Below are positions 8,190 through 16,983 of a stretch of DNA of 64,000 nt, in pieces. The first letter of the stretch is position 1. Each line of letters opens with the position of its first letter. A program made the position numbers and the translations under genes. Source of the DNA: Mycolicibacterium tokaiense (GTDB lineage Bacteria; Actinomycetota; Actinomycetes; Mycobacteriales; Mycobacteriaceae); the NCBI RefSeq assembly GCF_010725885.1, contig NZ_AP022600.1:6014001-6078000 (forward strand), given 5' to 3'. Below the pieces are notes generated by a model that saw only the letters and a list, made by a program, of their open reading frames with translations, was not told the DNA's origin and searched no databases.

Positions 8190-8900
8190 ATGAACACCTC
8201 AACTCCCGTCGCCGTCATCACCGGCGCCTCCCGGGGTATCGGCGCAGCGCTGGTACCCGTTTACCGCGCACTCGGTTACGGCGTCGTCGCCGTGGCCCGC
8301 ACCATCGCCGACAGCACCGACCCCGACGTGCTGACCGTCGGCGCCGACATCGGCGCACCCGGCGCCGGCGACCGGATCGTCGCGGCCGCGCTGCACCGCT
8401 TCGGCCGTATCGACACCGTGGTCAACAACGCGGGGATCTTCGTGGCCAAACCGTTCACCGAGTACACCGACGCCGATTACGACGCTGTCCTCGGCGTGAA
8501 TGTGCGGGGGTTCTTCGAACTCACCCGCGCCGCCATGCCGACCCTGCTCCACGGTGGGCGTGGTCACGTCGTCACGATCTCGACAACCCTTGTCGAGCAT
8601 GCCAATTCCGTACTCCCATCGGTGCTGGCCTCATTGAGCAAAGGGGGCGTGACAGCCGCCACCCGGTCGCTGGCCATCGAATACGCCGGTCGAGGGGTGC
8701 GCGCGAACGCCGTCGCACTCGGCGTCATCGACACCCCCATGCACGCACCCGAGACCCACGAGGCACTGGCCGCCCTGCATCCGGTCGGACGCCTGGGCGA
8801 GATCAGCGACGTGGTGGACGCGGTGCGCTACCTCGAAACCGCCCCGTTCGTCACCGGCGAAATCCTGCACGTCGACGGCGGCCAGAGCGCCGGACACTAG
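8190..8900 (+). CDS. Short-chain dehydrogenase/reductase with atypical active site
   Basis: A 236-residue Rossmann-fold protein. It has the NAD(P) motif TGASRGIG (residues 11-18) and the NNAG motif near residue 84. The catalytic YxxxK position reads ASLSK (within VLASLSK near 150): the lysine is kept but the usual tyrosine is alanine. A subgroup of SDRs that I recall carries such ALASLTKGG-type motifs, so this is probably a family trait and not a mutation. It is the first gene of a run with PrpD-like and flavin oxidoreductase genes and is divergent from LysR. The oxidation or reduction it performs is unknown, and it may not be a classical dehydrogenase. Confidence 0.85.
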   Translation: MNTSTPVAVITGASRGIGAALVPVYRALGYGVVAVARTIADSTDPDVLTVGADIGAPGAGDRIVAAALHRFGRIDTVVNNAGIFVAKPFTEYTDADYDAVLGVNVRGFFELTRAAMPTLLHGGRGHVVTISTTLVEHANSVLPSVLASLSKGGVTAATRSLAIEYAGRGVRANAVALGVIDTPMHAPETHEALAALHPVGRLGEISDVVDAVRYLETAPFVTGEILHVDGGQSAGH

Positions 8901-8914
8901 AAAGGACCACGATC

Positions 8915-10387
8915 ATGGCACTTCTACAGTCCCATCCGAACGACCCCGGAGCCGCCGGCGGTAAGTACCGCACCGACTCTCTGCTCACTACCGCTGTATC
9001 CGTGGATGACCGTCGAGGTCATCCGATGAAGCTCGACGACCTCGCCGAATTCGTCGTCCAGGCGCAATCCGCTGACATCGGCCACCCGGAGTTGCTGCGC
9101 CGCAACCTGCTCGACAGCGTGGCCTGCGCCATCGCGGCGCTGGGCGGCGAGACTCTGGGGCGACTGCGCGACCAGATCGACATCGTGGGAGGTACGCCGC
9201 GGGCGACGCTGATCGGCGGCGGTCGTACGTCAGTGGACCAAGCCGCCCTGTACAACTCCGTCGCGGTGCGCTCGGCCGACCTGCTGGACACCTACCTCAC
9301 CCCGGGTGGCCTGTGCCATCCCGCAGACAACATCGGTGCGCTGCTGGCCGTTGCTGACAGTGTGAGAGCCGGCGGGGCGGACTTCCTGCTCGCCATGGCA
9401 CTGGCCTACGAGGTACAGTGCCGCTTCTCGGCGGCGGTGCCGGTGATGGCGCGCGGGCTCAATCACGCCCTGCAGCTGGCCATCTCGGTGGCCGCCGGAG
9501 CCGCGCGGCTCTACGGTCTGGATGCGGGGCAGACAGCGAATGCCATCGCGATGGCCGCCGCCGACAACGTGTCACTGGCGGCCATCCACTCCGAGCCGGT
9601 GTCGAACTGGAAAGGCATCTCCCCCGGGATCACCGCCCAGCGCGCCGTCTACGCCACCGGCTTGGCCCGCCTCGGTGTCACCGGGCCGCGCGGACTCTTC
9701 GAGGGCCCCAACGGGTTGGAACAGCTCTTCGGCCAGACCATCGATCTGCGGCTCGACGATCGCAGCCTGAATGTGGTGGAGCAGACCCACCTCAAGCAGT
9801 TCAGCGCGCTGATCCACGGGCAGGCCCCGATCGAGACGATACTGACCCTGGCCGACGGCGTGCACCCCGACGACGTGGACCGGATGGAGGTGGCCGTGTT
9901 CCAGACCGCCTACGACATCGCCGGCGGCGGCACCTTCGGCCCCAAGGACACACCGCGCACCAAGGAGCAGGCGGACTACAACCTGAAATATCTTCTGGCG
10001 GTCGCGCTGTTGGACGGTCATGTGGGCCCGGACCAACTGCGAACCGAACGCGTGGTGCAAGCCGACGTGCAGAGCTTGTTGCGCCGCATCACTGTTCATC
10101 CCGATGACCAGCTGACCGCGGCGTATCCGCGGGCCACGCCGGTGCGCATCGATCTGTGGTTGAGCGACGGGCAACACCTCAGCCGCGCGCAGGATGATTT
10201 TCACGGCGCTGCCACCCGGCCCTTCGACTGGGCGCGTACCGTCGAGAAGTTCCACTGGCTGGCCGAGCGGCACGCCGAGCGGGACCTGCGCGACACCATC
10301 ATCAACACCGTGGCCGGAGTGGTACACACACCGATCTCGGCGTTGACCGATCTCCTGACGCACGTTCACCTCGAGGAGCAACGATGA
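8915..10387 (+). CDS. MmgE/PrpD family protein (2-methylcitrate dehydratase-like)
   Basis: A 490-residue member of the MmgE/PrpD fold, which includes 2-methylcitrate dehydratase, cis-aconitate decarboxylase and iminodisuccinate epimerase. The helical first domain shows LDSVACAIAALGG, then ADLLDTYLTPGGLCHPADNIGALLAVAD, a family-typical active-site region, and VSNWKGISPGITAQRAVYA. GAAAGGACC precedes ATG 8915; an in-frame ATG at 9026 (MKLDDLAEF) would remove a poorly conserved 37-residue head and is a real alternative. No prpB/prpC genes are nearby, so methylcitrate metabolism is not implied. It overlaps the next gene by ATGA. Confidence 0.85.
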   Translation: MALLQSHPNDPGAAGGKYRTDSLLTTAVSVDDRRGHPMKLDDLAEFVVQAQSADIGHPELLRRNLLDSVACAIAALGGETLGRLRDQIDIVGGTPRATLIGGGRTSVDQAALYNSVAVRSADLLDTYLTPGGLCHPADNIGALLAVADSVRAGGADFLLAMALAYEVQCRFSAAVPVMARGLNHALQLAISVAAGAARLYGLDAGQTANAIAMAAADNVSLAAIHSEPVSNWKGISPGITAQRAVYATGLARLGVTGPRGLFEGPNGLEQLFGQTIDLRLDDRSLNVVEQTHLKQFSALIHGQAPIETILTLADGVHPDDVDRMEVAVFQTAYDIAGGGTFGPKDTPRTKEQADYNLKYLLAVALLDGHVGPDQLRTERVVQADVQSLLRRITVHPDDQLTAAYPRATPVRIDLWLSDGQHLSRAQDDFHGAATRPFDWARTVEKFHWLAERHAERDLRDTIINTVAGVVHTPISALTDLLTHVHLEEQR

Positions 10388-11412
10388 CCTCACTTCTGAC
10401 CAACCTGGGTCTGGACATCCCGGTGATCGCCGCCCCGATGGCGGGCGGGGCAACCACCCCGGCCATGGTGATCGCGGCCGCCGACGCCGGCGGCGTCGGG
10501 TTCGTCCCGGCGGGCTACAAGGCCATCGACGCGTTGCAGGCCGACATCACCGCTGTGCGCCAAGCCTCGGTTCCGTTCGGCGTCAACGTGTTCGCGCCCA
10601 ACCCGGTGCCCATCAGCCCCGCCGACTACCGGGCGTACGCCGCGCAGGTCCAGCGGGAGGCCGACCGCTTCGGCGTGACGTTGCCTGCCGAACCGAAAGA
10701 CGACGACGATGCCTGGGCCGCCAAGATCGACCTGCTGCTCTCGGACCCGGTGCCCGTGGTGAGCTTCACCTTCGGTCTGCCCGATACCGCGACCATCAGC
10801 GCTCTGCAGAAGCAGGGCACGGTGGTCATCCAGACCGTCACCACGGCCGAGGAGGCCCGCGTGGCAGCCTCGGCGGGCGTCGACCTGCTCGCCGTGCAGG
10901 CCAGCGTGGCCGGCGGGCACTCGGGCACGCTGACGCCCTCCGGTCCGCCGACCGAGGTCCCCATCGGCGAACTGATCACCCAGGTGACCCACGCCGTCGA
11001 CACCCCCGTGATCGCGGCGGGCGGCATCACGTCGTCGGCAGCGGTGGCCGCCGCGCTGCACTCCGGAGCCTCGGCTGTGGCTGTCGGAACACTGCTGCTA
11101 CTGGCCGACGAAAGCGGAGCCTCGGCCACCCATCAAGCGGCGCTGCAGGATCCGGCCCGCACCGAGACGGTGCTGACGCGGGCATTCACCGGGCGCCCGG
11201 CCCGCGGACTGCGCAACAGCTTCATCGACACCTTCGAAAGCCACGCGCCGCTGGGTTATCCCGCGATCCATCATCTGACCAGCCCGCTGCGCAAGGCCGC
11301 GGCCGCTGCCGGCGTGGCCGATGACGTGCACCTGTGGGCGGGTACCGGCTATCGACAGGCCCGCCGCGCTCCCACCGCAGCCATTCTCACGGCACTGACG
11401 TCAGCTCTCTGA
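10384..11412 (+). CDS. Nitronate monooxygenase-like flavin oxidoreductase
   Basis: A 342-residue FMN-dependent TIM-barrel protein of the nitronate monooxygenase / 2-nitropropane dioxygenase family. Seen: the N-terminal PVIAAPMAGG, the loop GVGFVPAGYK, FGVNVFAP, and the phosphate-binding VAGGHSGTL near residue 176 followed by PVIAAGGITSS. It is translationally coupled (ATGA) to the PrpD-like gene, so it acts in the same pathway. Members oxidise nitronates, but many act as NADH:quinone or enoyl reductases, so the substrate is open. Its last codons overlap the convergent MerR gene by 12 bp. Confidence 0.88.
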   Translation: MTSLLTNLGLDIPVIAAPMAGGATTPAMVIAAADAGGVGFVPAGYKAIDALQADITAVRQASVPFGVNVFAPNPVPISPADYRAYAAQVQREADRFGVTLPAEPKDDDDAWAAKIDLLLSDPVPVVSFTFGLPDTATISALQKQGTVVIQTVTTAEEARVAASAGVDLLAVQASVAGGHSGTLTPSGPPTEVPIGELITQVTHAVDTPVIAAGGITSSAAVAAALHSGASAVAVGTLLLLADESGASATHQAALQDPARTETVLTRAFTGRPARGLRNSFIDTFESHAPLGYPAIHHLTSPLRKAAAAAGVADDVHLWAGTGYRQARRAPTAAILTALTSAL

Positions 11413-11793
11413 GCCGTACGCGGCCAGCTGCTGGGTCAGCTCCTGCGCGTAAGCCAGTTGCTGGGTCAGCGTTACGCACGCCTCCTGCGCGCGGGTGTGG
11501 CACACCGCGAGAAACGCCCTGGCCTGCGCGCGTTCGGCGTCGCTGTACGACGGGTCGGCCAAGGTGTCGAGTGCACCCAGCAGATCCCGCATCTCGTCGA
11601 GGCTGAAACCCAGCGGCTTCATCCTGCGGATGGCGATCAACCGGGCGACGTCATCGGCAGTGTAGAGCCGGAAGCCGCCGCCCGAACGCGCCGACGGCCG
11701 CACCAGACCCACATCGTCGTAGTGCCGAATCGTTTTGACGGACAGCTCGGTTCGCGTGGCGACCTCGCCGATCTGCAGAAGCTCGTCGCTCAC
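11401..11793 (-). CDS. MerR family transcriptional regulator
   Basis: A 130-residue MerR protein with the winged helix-turn-helix (LLQIGEVATRTELSVKTIRHY, DDVGLVRP), the FRLYTADDVARLIAIRRMKPLGFSLDEM segment, and a C-terminal dimerisation coiled coil rich in Gln/Leu. Two cysteines occur near residues 95 and 102 (AVCHTRAQEACVTL), a possible effector or metal pair. It is the second gene of an operon: its ATG overlaps the SulP stop by 4 bp. A 27-bp dyad of MerR type stands upstream of SulP, so the protein most likely controls its own operon. Confidence 0.87.
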   Translation of the reverse strand: MSDELLQIGEVATRTELSVKTIRHYDDVGLVRPSARSGGGFRLYTADDVARLIAIRRMKPLGFSLDEMRDLLGALDTLADPSYSDAERAQARAFLAVCHTRAQEACVTLTQQLAYAQELTQQLAAYGSES

Positions 11794-13256
11794 GATTCGC
11801 CTCCCAGGGCGCCGCTGAGCCGTGCGTGCCGCTGGGCGCTGTTGTCGTTCATGCCGATGATGGTCACGGTCTTGCCCTTGGCAGCGTATTTGGTGGTGAT
11901 CGCATCCAGGGTGGCGACGGTGGACGCATCCCAGATGTGCGCGGCAGACACGTCGATGACGATGTCGTCGGGGTCATCGGAGTAGTCGAACTGGTAGATG
12001 AGGTCATTGCTGGAGGCGAAGAACAACTCGCCGGTGACAACGTAGTGCCGCACGCCATCGGCGGTGTGCGCCTCGACGGCGGTGAAATGTGCCACGCGCC
12101 GGGCGAACAACACCATGGCCGCCAAGGTTCCGACGGCGACCCCGTAGGCGAGATTGTCGGTCGCAACGGTGACCGCGACGGTGCACACCATGACGAACGT
12201 CTCGCTCTTGGGCATGCGCCGCAACGTTTTCGGATTCGCACTGTGCCAGTCGAACGTCGCCACCGACACCATGATCATCACCGCGACCAGCGCGGCCATC
12301 GGTATCTGGGCCACCAGATCGCCCAGGCCCACCACCAGCGCCAGCAGGAACGCACCGGCCAAGAACGTCGAGATCCGCGTGCGGGCGCCACTGACCTTCA
12401 CATTGATCATGGTCTGCCCGATCATGGCGCAACCACCCATCCCACCGAAGAAACCCGTGACCACATTGGCCACGCCTTGGCCGACGGCTTCGCGGGACTT
12501 GTTGGAGTGGGTGTCGGTGATGTCGTCGACCAACTTGGCCGTCATCAACGACTCGAGCAGACCCACCACGGCCATGGTGAGCGCGTACGGGGCGATGATG
12601 CGCAGGGTCTCCAGGGTGAACGGGACGTCCGGAATGAGCAGCGCAGGCAGGCTCGACGGCAGCTCACCCTCGTCACCGACATCGGGCACGGACCAACCCA
12701 AGACCAGCGTGGCGGCCGTCAGGACCACAATGGCGACCAGCGGCGCTGGGACCGCCGTGGTGAGTTTGGGCAACAGCACGATCACCGCGATGGCGAATGC
12801 CACCATCGGATAGACCAGCCACGGGACGCCCAGCAGGTGCGGGATCTGCGCGACGAAGATCAAGATGGCCAGCGCGTTGACGAAGCCGACCATGACGCTG
12901 CGCGGGACGAAGCGCATGAGTTTGGCCACGCCGAGTCCACCCAGGACCAACTGGAGCACCCCGGCCAGGATGACCGTCGCGATCAGATAATCCAGGCCGT
13001 GATCACGCACCAGAGGCGCGATCACCAACGCCACCGCACCGGTGGCCGCGGAGATCATGGCAGGACGGCCACCGACGATGGCGATGGTGACGGCCATGGT
13101 GAACGAGGCGAACAGTCCCACCCGCGGATCCACCCCGGCGATGATGGAAAACGAGATGGCCTCGGGTATCAGCGCCAAGGCCACCACCAGCCCCGCCAGG
13201 ACCTCGGTGCGGAGCCGTTTCGGCGAACGCAGCGCCGTGAGGACAGTGTCGGACAA
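11790..13256 (-). CDS. SulP family anion transporter with C-terminal STAS domain
   Basis: A 488-residue SLC26/SulP carrier. It has ten or more hydrophobic segments (residues 15-375) including ALIPEAISFSIIAGVDPRVGLFAS, typical of the first two helices, and a FFGGMGGCAMIGQTMINVKVSGARTR segment. A cytosolic STAS domain follows (about 390-488) with IDVSAAHIWDASTVATLD. Members move sulfate, bicarbonate or other anions. Co-transcription with a MerR regulator and an upstream MerR-type dyad is unusual for a sulfate permease and suggests induction by a metal, oxidant or drug. A second, distinct SulP gene lies at 55631. Confidence 0.9.
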   Translation of the reverse strand: MSDTVLTALRSPKRLRTEVLAGLVVALALIPEAISFSIIAGVDPRVGLFASFTMAVTIAIVGGRPAMISAATGAVALVIAPLVRDHGLDYLIATVILAGVLQLVLGGLGVAKLMRFVPRSVMVGFVNALAILIFVAQIPHLLGVPWLVYPMVAFAIAVIVLLPKLTTAVPAPLVAIVVLTAATLVLGWSVPDVGDEGELPSSLPALLIPDVPFTLETLRIIAPYALTMAVVGLLESLMTAKLVDDITDTHSNKSREAVGQGVANVVTGFFGGMGGCAMIGQTMINVKVSGARTRISTFLAGAFLLALVVGLGDLVAQIPMAALVAVMIMVSVATFDWHSANPKTLRRMPKSETFVMVCTVAVTVATDNLAYGVAVGTLAAMVLFARRVAHFTAVEAHTADGVRHYVVTGELFFASSNDLIYQFDYSDDPDDIVIDVSAAHIWDASTVATLDAITTKYAAKGKTVTIIGMNDNSAQRHARLSGALGGES

Positions 13257-13301
13257 GCAAACTCCTCGAGTGGATTGTGGGCACGATGGCCGGGCCTCGA
13301 A

Positions 13302-13328
13302 ACTCTAACCCTCCGGGAGGGTTAGAGT
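13302..13328. promoter_or_regulatory. 27-bp perfect dyad, candidate MerR operator of the SulP-MerR operon
   Basis: The 13-nt arm ACTCTAACCCTCC at 13302-13314 is exactly complementary to 13316-13328 around a single central G. It lies 46-72 bp upstream of the SulP start. Long dyads of this size, placed between an over-spaced -35 and -10, are typical MerR activator sites. Confidence 0.7.
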
Positions 13329-13439
13329 GCAAATCCTGGTCGGTAACGCCGCGCTGGGCGCGGTCGATGAACCAAGAGGTCAACATTCGCGTGGCCGGTC
13401 TGACACAGACCGGTTCGCCACAAGAGAGGAGACCCCTTG

Positions 13440-13658
13440 ATGAAGAAGACACTGGTCACCGCCGCTCTCACCGGCGCGTTGGGCGCCGCAGCCCTCGGAT
13501 TCGGGGCGGGCAGCGCTGCAGCACACCCGGATCCCTGGGTTCCCCTGCCCCCTCCGGGACAGGTCGCCAAATGGGTGGGTGTTCCCCCGGGTCAGATCGG
13601 GCAGGTCGTCGGCGTCCCCCCGGGACACTGGGACAAGCCCTGGAAATGGCTGAAGTAA
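13440..13658 (+). CDS. Small secreted proline/glycine-rich protein
   Basis: A 72-residue protein with a clear signal peptide: MKKT, then a hydrophobic Ala/Leu/Gly core ending in AAAHPDP around residue 28. The mature part of about 44 residues is rich in Pro, Gly, Val and Trp and repeats the phrase VGVPPGQ/VGVPPGH twice. AGAGGAGA is well placed before ATG 13440. No enzyme motif is visible. It resembles the many short exported proteins of mycobacteria with unknown function. The gene stands alone between the SulP operon dyad and the kinase gene. Confidence 0.75.
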   Translation: MKKTLVTAALTGALGAAALGFGAGSAAAHPDPWVPLPPPGQVAKWVGVPPGQIGQVVGVPPGHWDKPWKWLK

Positions 13659-13698
13659 GGACCACCTCCGTTTACGCAGACGCCGAGGCGGCAATCAC

Positions 13699-14880
13699 AT
13701 GGCCGTGAATGAGCAGGACCTGCTCGCTGGCCGTTACCGACTCTGCGGCCCGCTGGGACACGGCGGCATGGCCGAAGTGCACGACGGCTGGGACGAGCGC
13801 CTGGGCCGCTCCGTGGCGGTCAAGTTGCTGCATGCCGCCCTGGTCACCCAGCCCGACGTGCGCGGCCGCTTCGAAAGCGAAGCCCGCGCCGCCGCCCCAC
13901 TGGCACACCCCAACATCGTGGCCATCTACGACTATGGCGAACACGAGGGCGCACCGTTCATCGTGATGGAACGGCTGCCCGGCCAGACGCTGGCCGACGT
14001 CATGGAACGCGGACCGATGCCGCCCGACCTGGTGCGGCGGATGCTCGACGAGGTGCTCTCGGCGCTGGACACCGCGCACGCGGCCGGCGTCCTGCACCGC
14101 GACATCAAGCCCGCCAACATCCTGGTCTCCCGAGGCGGCGACAGCCTCAAGGTCGCCGACTTCGGCATAGCCAAAACCGGCGGCGCCGCGCACACGATGA
14201 CCGGCCAGATCATCGGCACCATGGCCTACATGAGTCCCGCCCGGATCTCCGGGGCGCCGGCCTCGGTGTCCGACGACCTGTACGCGGTGGGGCTGATGGG
14301 GTTCGAGGCTCTCGCGGGCCGATACGCCTTCCCGCACGACAACCCGGCCGTGCTGGCCCGCGCCATCCTGGACACCGCACCGCCGCCGGCACACACGGTG
14401 GGCGCTGATCCCGCACTGGCGGCCGCCATCGACGGCGCGATCGCCGGCCGGTTCAACAGCGCCGCCCAGATGCGCGCCGCGCTTGCCGGTCAGCCGGTGG
14501 GGACCCGGCCCGCCACCCGACTGCTCGCGGAACCGCTGCCCCCGGAGGCCACCCAGATGCTGGCCGCGCCGCCGCGCCGGCGGCTGGCTCCCAGGACCCG
14601 CAAATCTTTGGCTGCAGCCGGTATCACCACTGCGTTCGTGGTGTCGGCGCTGGCTTTCACCCTGGACACCGGTGACAGCACCCCGGCACCGGAACCGGTC
14701 AGCACCAGCACCCCCTTGCCCACCCCGTCAGCACCCGTCGTCCCTCCGGCCGCGGTGACGCCCGTCAGCGAACCGGCGCCGGTGACCCAGGCGCCGGCAC
14801 CGCCCAAAAAATCCGGGCCGGGCGGCGGGCCGGGGAACAAGGGCAACCAGGGGCACGGACAGGGCAAGAAGCCCAACTGA
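13699..14880 (+). CDS. Membrane Ser/Thr protein kinase (PknB-like)
   Basis: A 393-residue eukaryotic-type kinase. The kinase domain (residues 10-265) has a P-loop LGHGGMAEV, the invariant lysine in VAVKLL, HRDIKPANIL (catalytic Asp near 135) and DFGIAK (metal-binding Asp near 153). The APE-equivalent motif reads MSPARI, with Ala in place of the conserved Glu. A transmembrane helix (about 303-320) is followed by an external tail of about 70 residues rich in Thr, Pro and Gly and ending in a Gly/Lys/Asn stretch. There are no PASTA repeats, so the ligand is unknown. It should phosphorylate cytosolic targets in response to an envelope signal. Confidence 0.9.
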   Translation: MAVNEQDLLAGRYRLCGPLGHGGMAEVHDGWDERLGRSVAVKLLHAALVTQPDVRGRFESEARAAAPLAHPNIVAIYDYGEHEGAPFIVMERLPGQTLADVMERGPMPPDLVRRMLDEVLSALDTAHAAGVLHRDIKPANILVSRGGDSLKVADFGIAKTGGAAHTMTGQIIGTMAYMSPARISGAPASVSDDLYAVGLMGFEALAGRYAFPHDNPAVLARAILDTAPPPAHTVGADPALAAAIDGAIAGRFNSAAQMRAALAGQPVGTRPATRLLAEPLPPEATQMLAAPPRRRLAPRTRKSLAAAGITTAFVVSALAFTLDTGDSTPAPEPVSTSTPLPTPSAPVVPPAAVTPVSEPAPVTQAPAPPKKSGPGGGPGNKGNQGHGQGKKPN

Positions 14881-14881
14881 C

Positions 14882-15907
14882 ATGATGGCGGGGGTGAATG
14901 CCTCCGCCGCCTTCGCTTCCGACAACGCCGCGCCCGCCCACCCGGCGGTGCTGGAGGCGGTGATCGCCGCGAACCAGGATCCGGCGATGTCCTACGGCAG
15001 CGACGACATCACCAGCCGCGCCGCCGCACTGATCCGGGAGACCTTCGACTCCCCCCACGCCGAGGTGCTGTTTGCGCTCACCGGCACCGGAGCCAACGTG
15101 ATCGCCCTGACCGCCGCTACCCGGCCGTGGCACGCCATCCTGTGCAGCGATATCGCGCACTCCCTGGTGGACGAGGCCGGCGGCCCGGTGCGACTGTCGG
15201 GCGCCATGCTGACCGTGCTGCCCAGCGACGACGGCCTGATCGACCCCGCGGCGCTGGCCGCACACGCGGCCCGCCGGGGTTCGGTCCACCATTCCCAGCC
15301 CAGCATCGTCACCATCACCCAGTCCACCGAGAACGGCCGCCTCTGGCGCGCCGACGCGATCAAGGAATTCGTCGACGAGGCCCACCACCAGGGTCTGCTG
15401 GTGCATGTCGACGGTGCCCGCATCGCCAATGCGGTTGCCGCGCTGGGCGTCTCCCCCCTGGAGGCAATGGGCGACGCCGACATCGTGACCGTCGGCGGCA
15501 CCAAGAACGGCCTGCTGTTCGGTGACGCCATCCTGGTGCGCAGGCCCGAGCGCTTCGACGGGATCCGCTTCGTGCACAAGCAGATCGGTCACCTACCCAG
15601 CAAACACCGCTTCGTGTCGGCGCAGTTCGAGGCCCTGTTCACCGCCGGCCGCTGGCTGGAACTGGCCGCCCACGCGAACACCATGGCTGCGCGGCTCGCC
15701 GCCGGTTTCGTCGAGCGCGGCCTGACCCTGGCCAGCCCCACCGAGGCCAACGAGGTGTTTGTTCTTCTGGAGCCCGAGCTGCATGCCCGGGTGGCGGCAC
15801 GCTTCGCCGTCCACGCACCCGATCCGCAGCGCCCGGTGTACCGCTTCGTGTGCTCCTGGGCGACCACCGATCGGGAGGTCGATGCGGTGCTCGACCTGCT
15901 CCGGTAA
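14882..15907 (+). CDS. Threonine aldolase family PLP enzyme
   Basis: A 341-residue fold-type I PLP enzyme of the low-specificity threonine aldolase / beta-eliminating lyase group, which cleaves L-threonine or allo-threonine to glycine and acetaldehyde. Seen: FASDNAAPAHPAVL near the start (family: SDN..P), SYGSDD, TGTGANVIAL for cofactor phosphate, the HVDGARIANA aspartate that binds the PLP nitrogen, and the Schiff-base lysine in VGGTKNG near residue 204. The start may be the first or second of two tandem ATGs. The gene begins 1 nt after the kinase stop and may be co-transcribed with it. Confidence 0.88.
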   Translation: MMAGVNASAAFASDNAAPAHPAVLEAVIAANQDPAMSYGSDDITSRAAALIRETFDSPHAEVLFALTGTGANVIALTAATRPWHAILCSDIAHSLVDEAGGPVRLSGAMLTVLPSDDGLIDPAALAAHAARRGSVHHSQPSIVTITQSTENGRLWRADAIKEFVDEAHHQGLLVHVDGARIANAVAALGVSPLEAMGDADIVTVGGTKNGLLFGDAILVRRPERFDGIRFVHKQIGHLPSKHRFVSAQFEALFTAGRWLELAAHANTMAARLAAGFVERGLTLASPTEANEVFVLLEPELHARVAARFAVHAPDPQRPVYRFVCSWATTDREVDAVLDLLR

Positions 15908-15999
15908 CGCCGGCACCGGTTCGGGCGAATCTTCTGCGGAAGGCGGTGTCAGCAATTAGCGTCACGGAACGTGTGCCACGGCGGCGTGGGGGAAACGGT

Positions 16000-16901
16000 G
16001 TGAGACTGCATTCGATAGCCAGTAGCGCGGGCGCGCTGGCGGCTGCCCTGTGCATCTTTGCCGCCCCGGCGGTGGCCGAGCCGTTCCCGGGCGCCCACAT
16101 CGACTTCGGCGGCCTGCCCCGTACCTACGTCCTGCATGTCCCGCCGGGACCGGTCAACGGGCTGGTGATCAACCTGCATGCCGGCGGCCACACCGGCGCG
16201 TCCCAACAGGCGCTGACCCACTTCGACGGCATCGCCGACGCGCACGGTTTTGTGGTCGCCTACCCCGACGGCATCGATTTCAGCTGGGCCGACGGCCGGG
16301 GTGCCTCGGTCCCGGACCGCCAGGGCGTCGACGACGTGGGCTTCATCTCGGCGTTGGTCAATCAACTGGTCACCCAATTCAACATCGACCCCAACCGCGT
16401 GTACGCGACCGGGCTGTCGGCCGGCGCCTTCATGGCCAACCGGCTGGCCTGCGAGCGTGCCGACATCTTCGCCGCCATTGCACCCGTCGACGGCACCCTG
16501 GGCACCAACTATGCGTGCGCGCCGTCCGAGCCCGTCGCCGTGATGGCCACCCACGGCACCGCCGACCCGGTGGTGCCGTTCAACGGCGGGCCCATGCTGG
16601 GTCGCGGCGGGGTAGCACCGTCGTGCCCGCACCGGCCATGGCCGACGTATGGCGCAACCTCAACGGGTGCGGTGCGCCCACCGAGGTGCCGCTGCCCGAT
16701 GCGGGTGACGGCATGCGTTCGTTCCGGATCAGCTCAGGCTGCGCCGACGACGCCTCGGTGGTGTTCACCCGCGTCGACGGCGGCGGCCACACCTGGCCGG
16801 GCGCACCCACCGTGCTCCCGGTGCAGCAGGTGGGTGCCACCACCCGCGCCTTCGACGCCTCGGTGGACGCCGGCAATTTCTTCGCCACGCACTGGCGCTG
16901 A
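16000..16901 (+). pseudogene. PHB depolymerase-type secreted esterase, interrupted by one frameshift
   Basis: Two adjacent reading frames together encode a complete, about 300-residue exported alpha/beta hydrolase of the polyhydroxybutyrate depolymerase/LpqC group. The first frame starts at GTG 16000 (GGGGGAAAC upstream) with a signal peptide ending near AVAEPF. It carries the nucleophile motif GLSAG and the acid motif HGTADPVVPF. Near 16609-16613, in GGCGGGGT, the frame must shift by one base to continue as STVVPAPAMADVW through GGGHTWPG (catalytic His) to a stop at 16901. The complete triad across two frames argues for a recent one-base loss or a base-calling error in the G run. Confidence 0.75.
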
Positions 16902-16983
16902 CGGGTAGTCCACTACGCGTGTGACGCCGCGCCCCGGCGGAGATGCTCGACGCACCACACCACGTCGAGACCGAGGGGCAACG

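Noticed and set aside
16590..16640. Programmed -1 frameshift in the esterase gene
   Set aside because: No clear slippery heptamer plus downstream structure can be read, so a mutation or base error is simpler.
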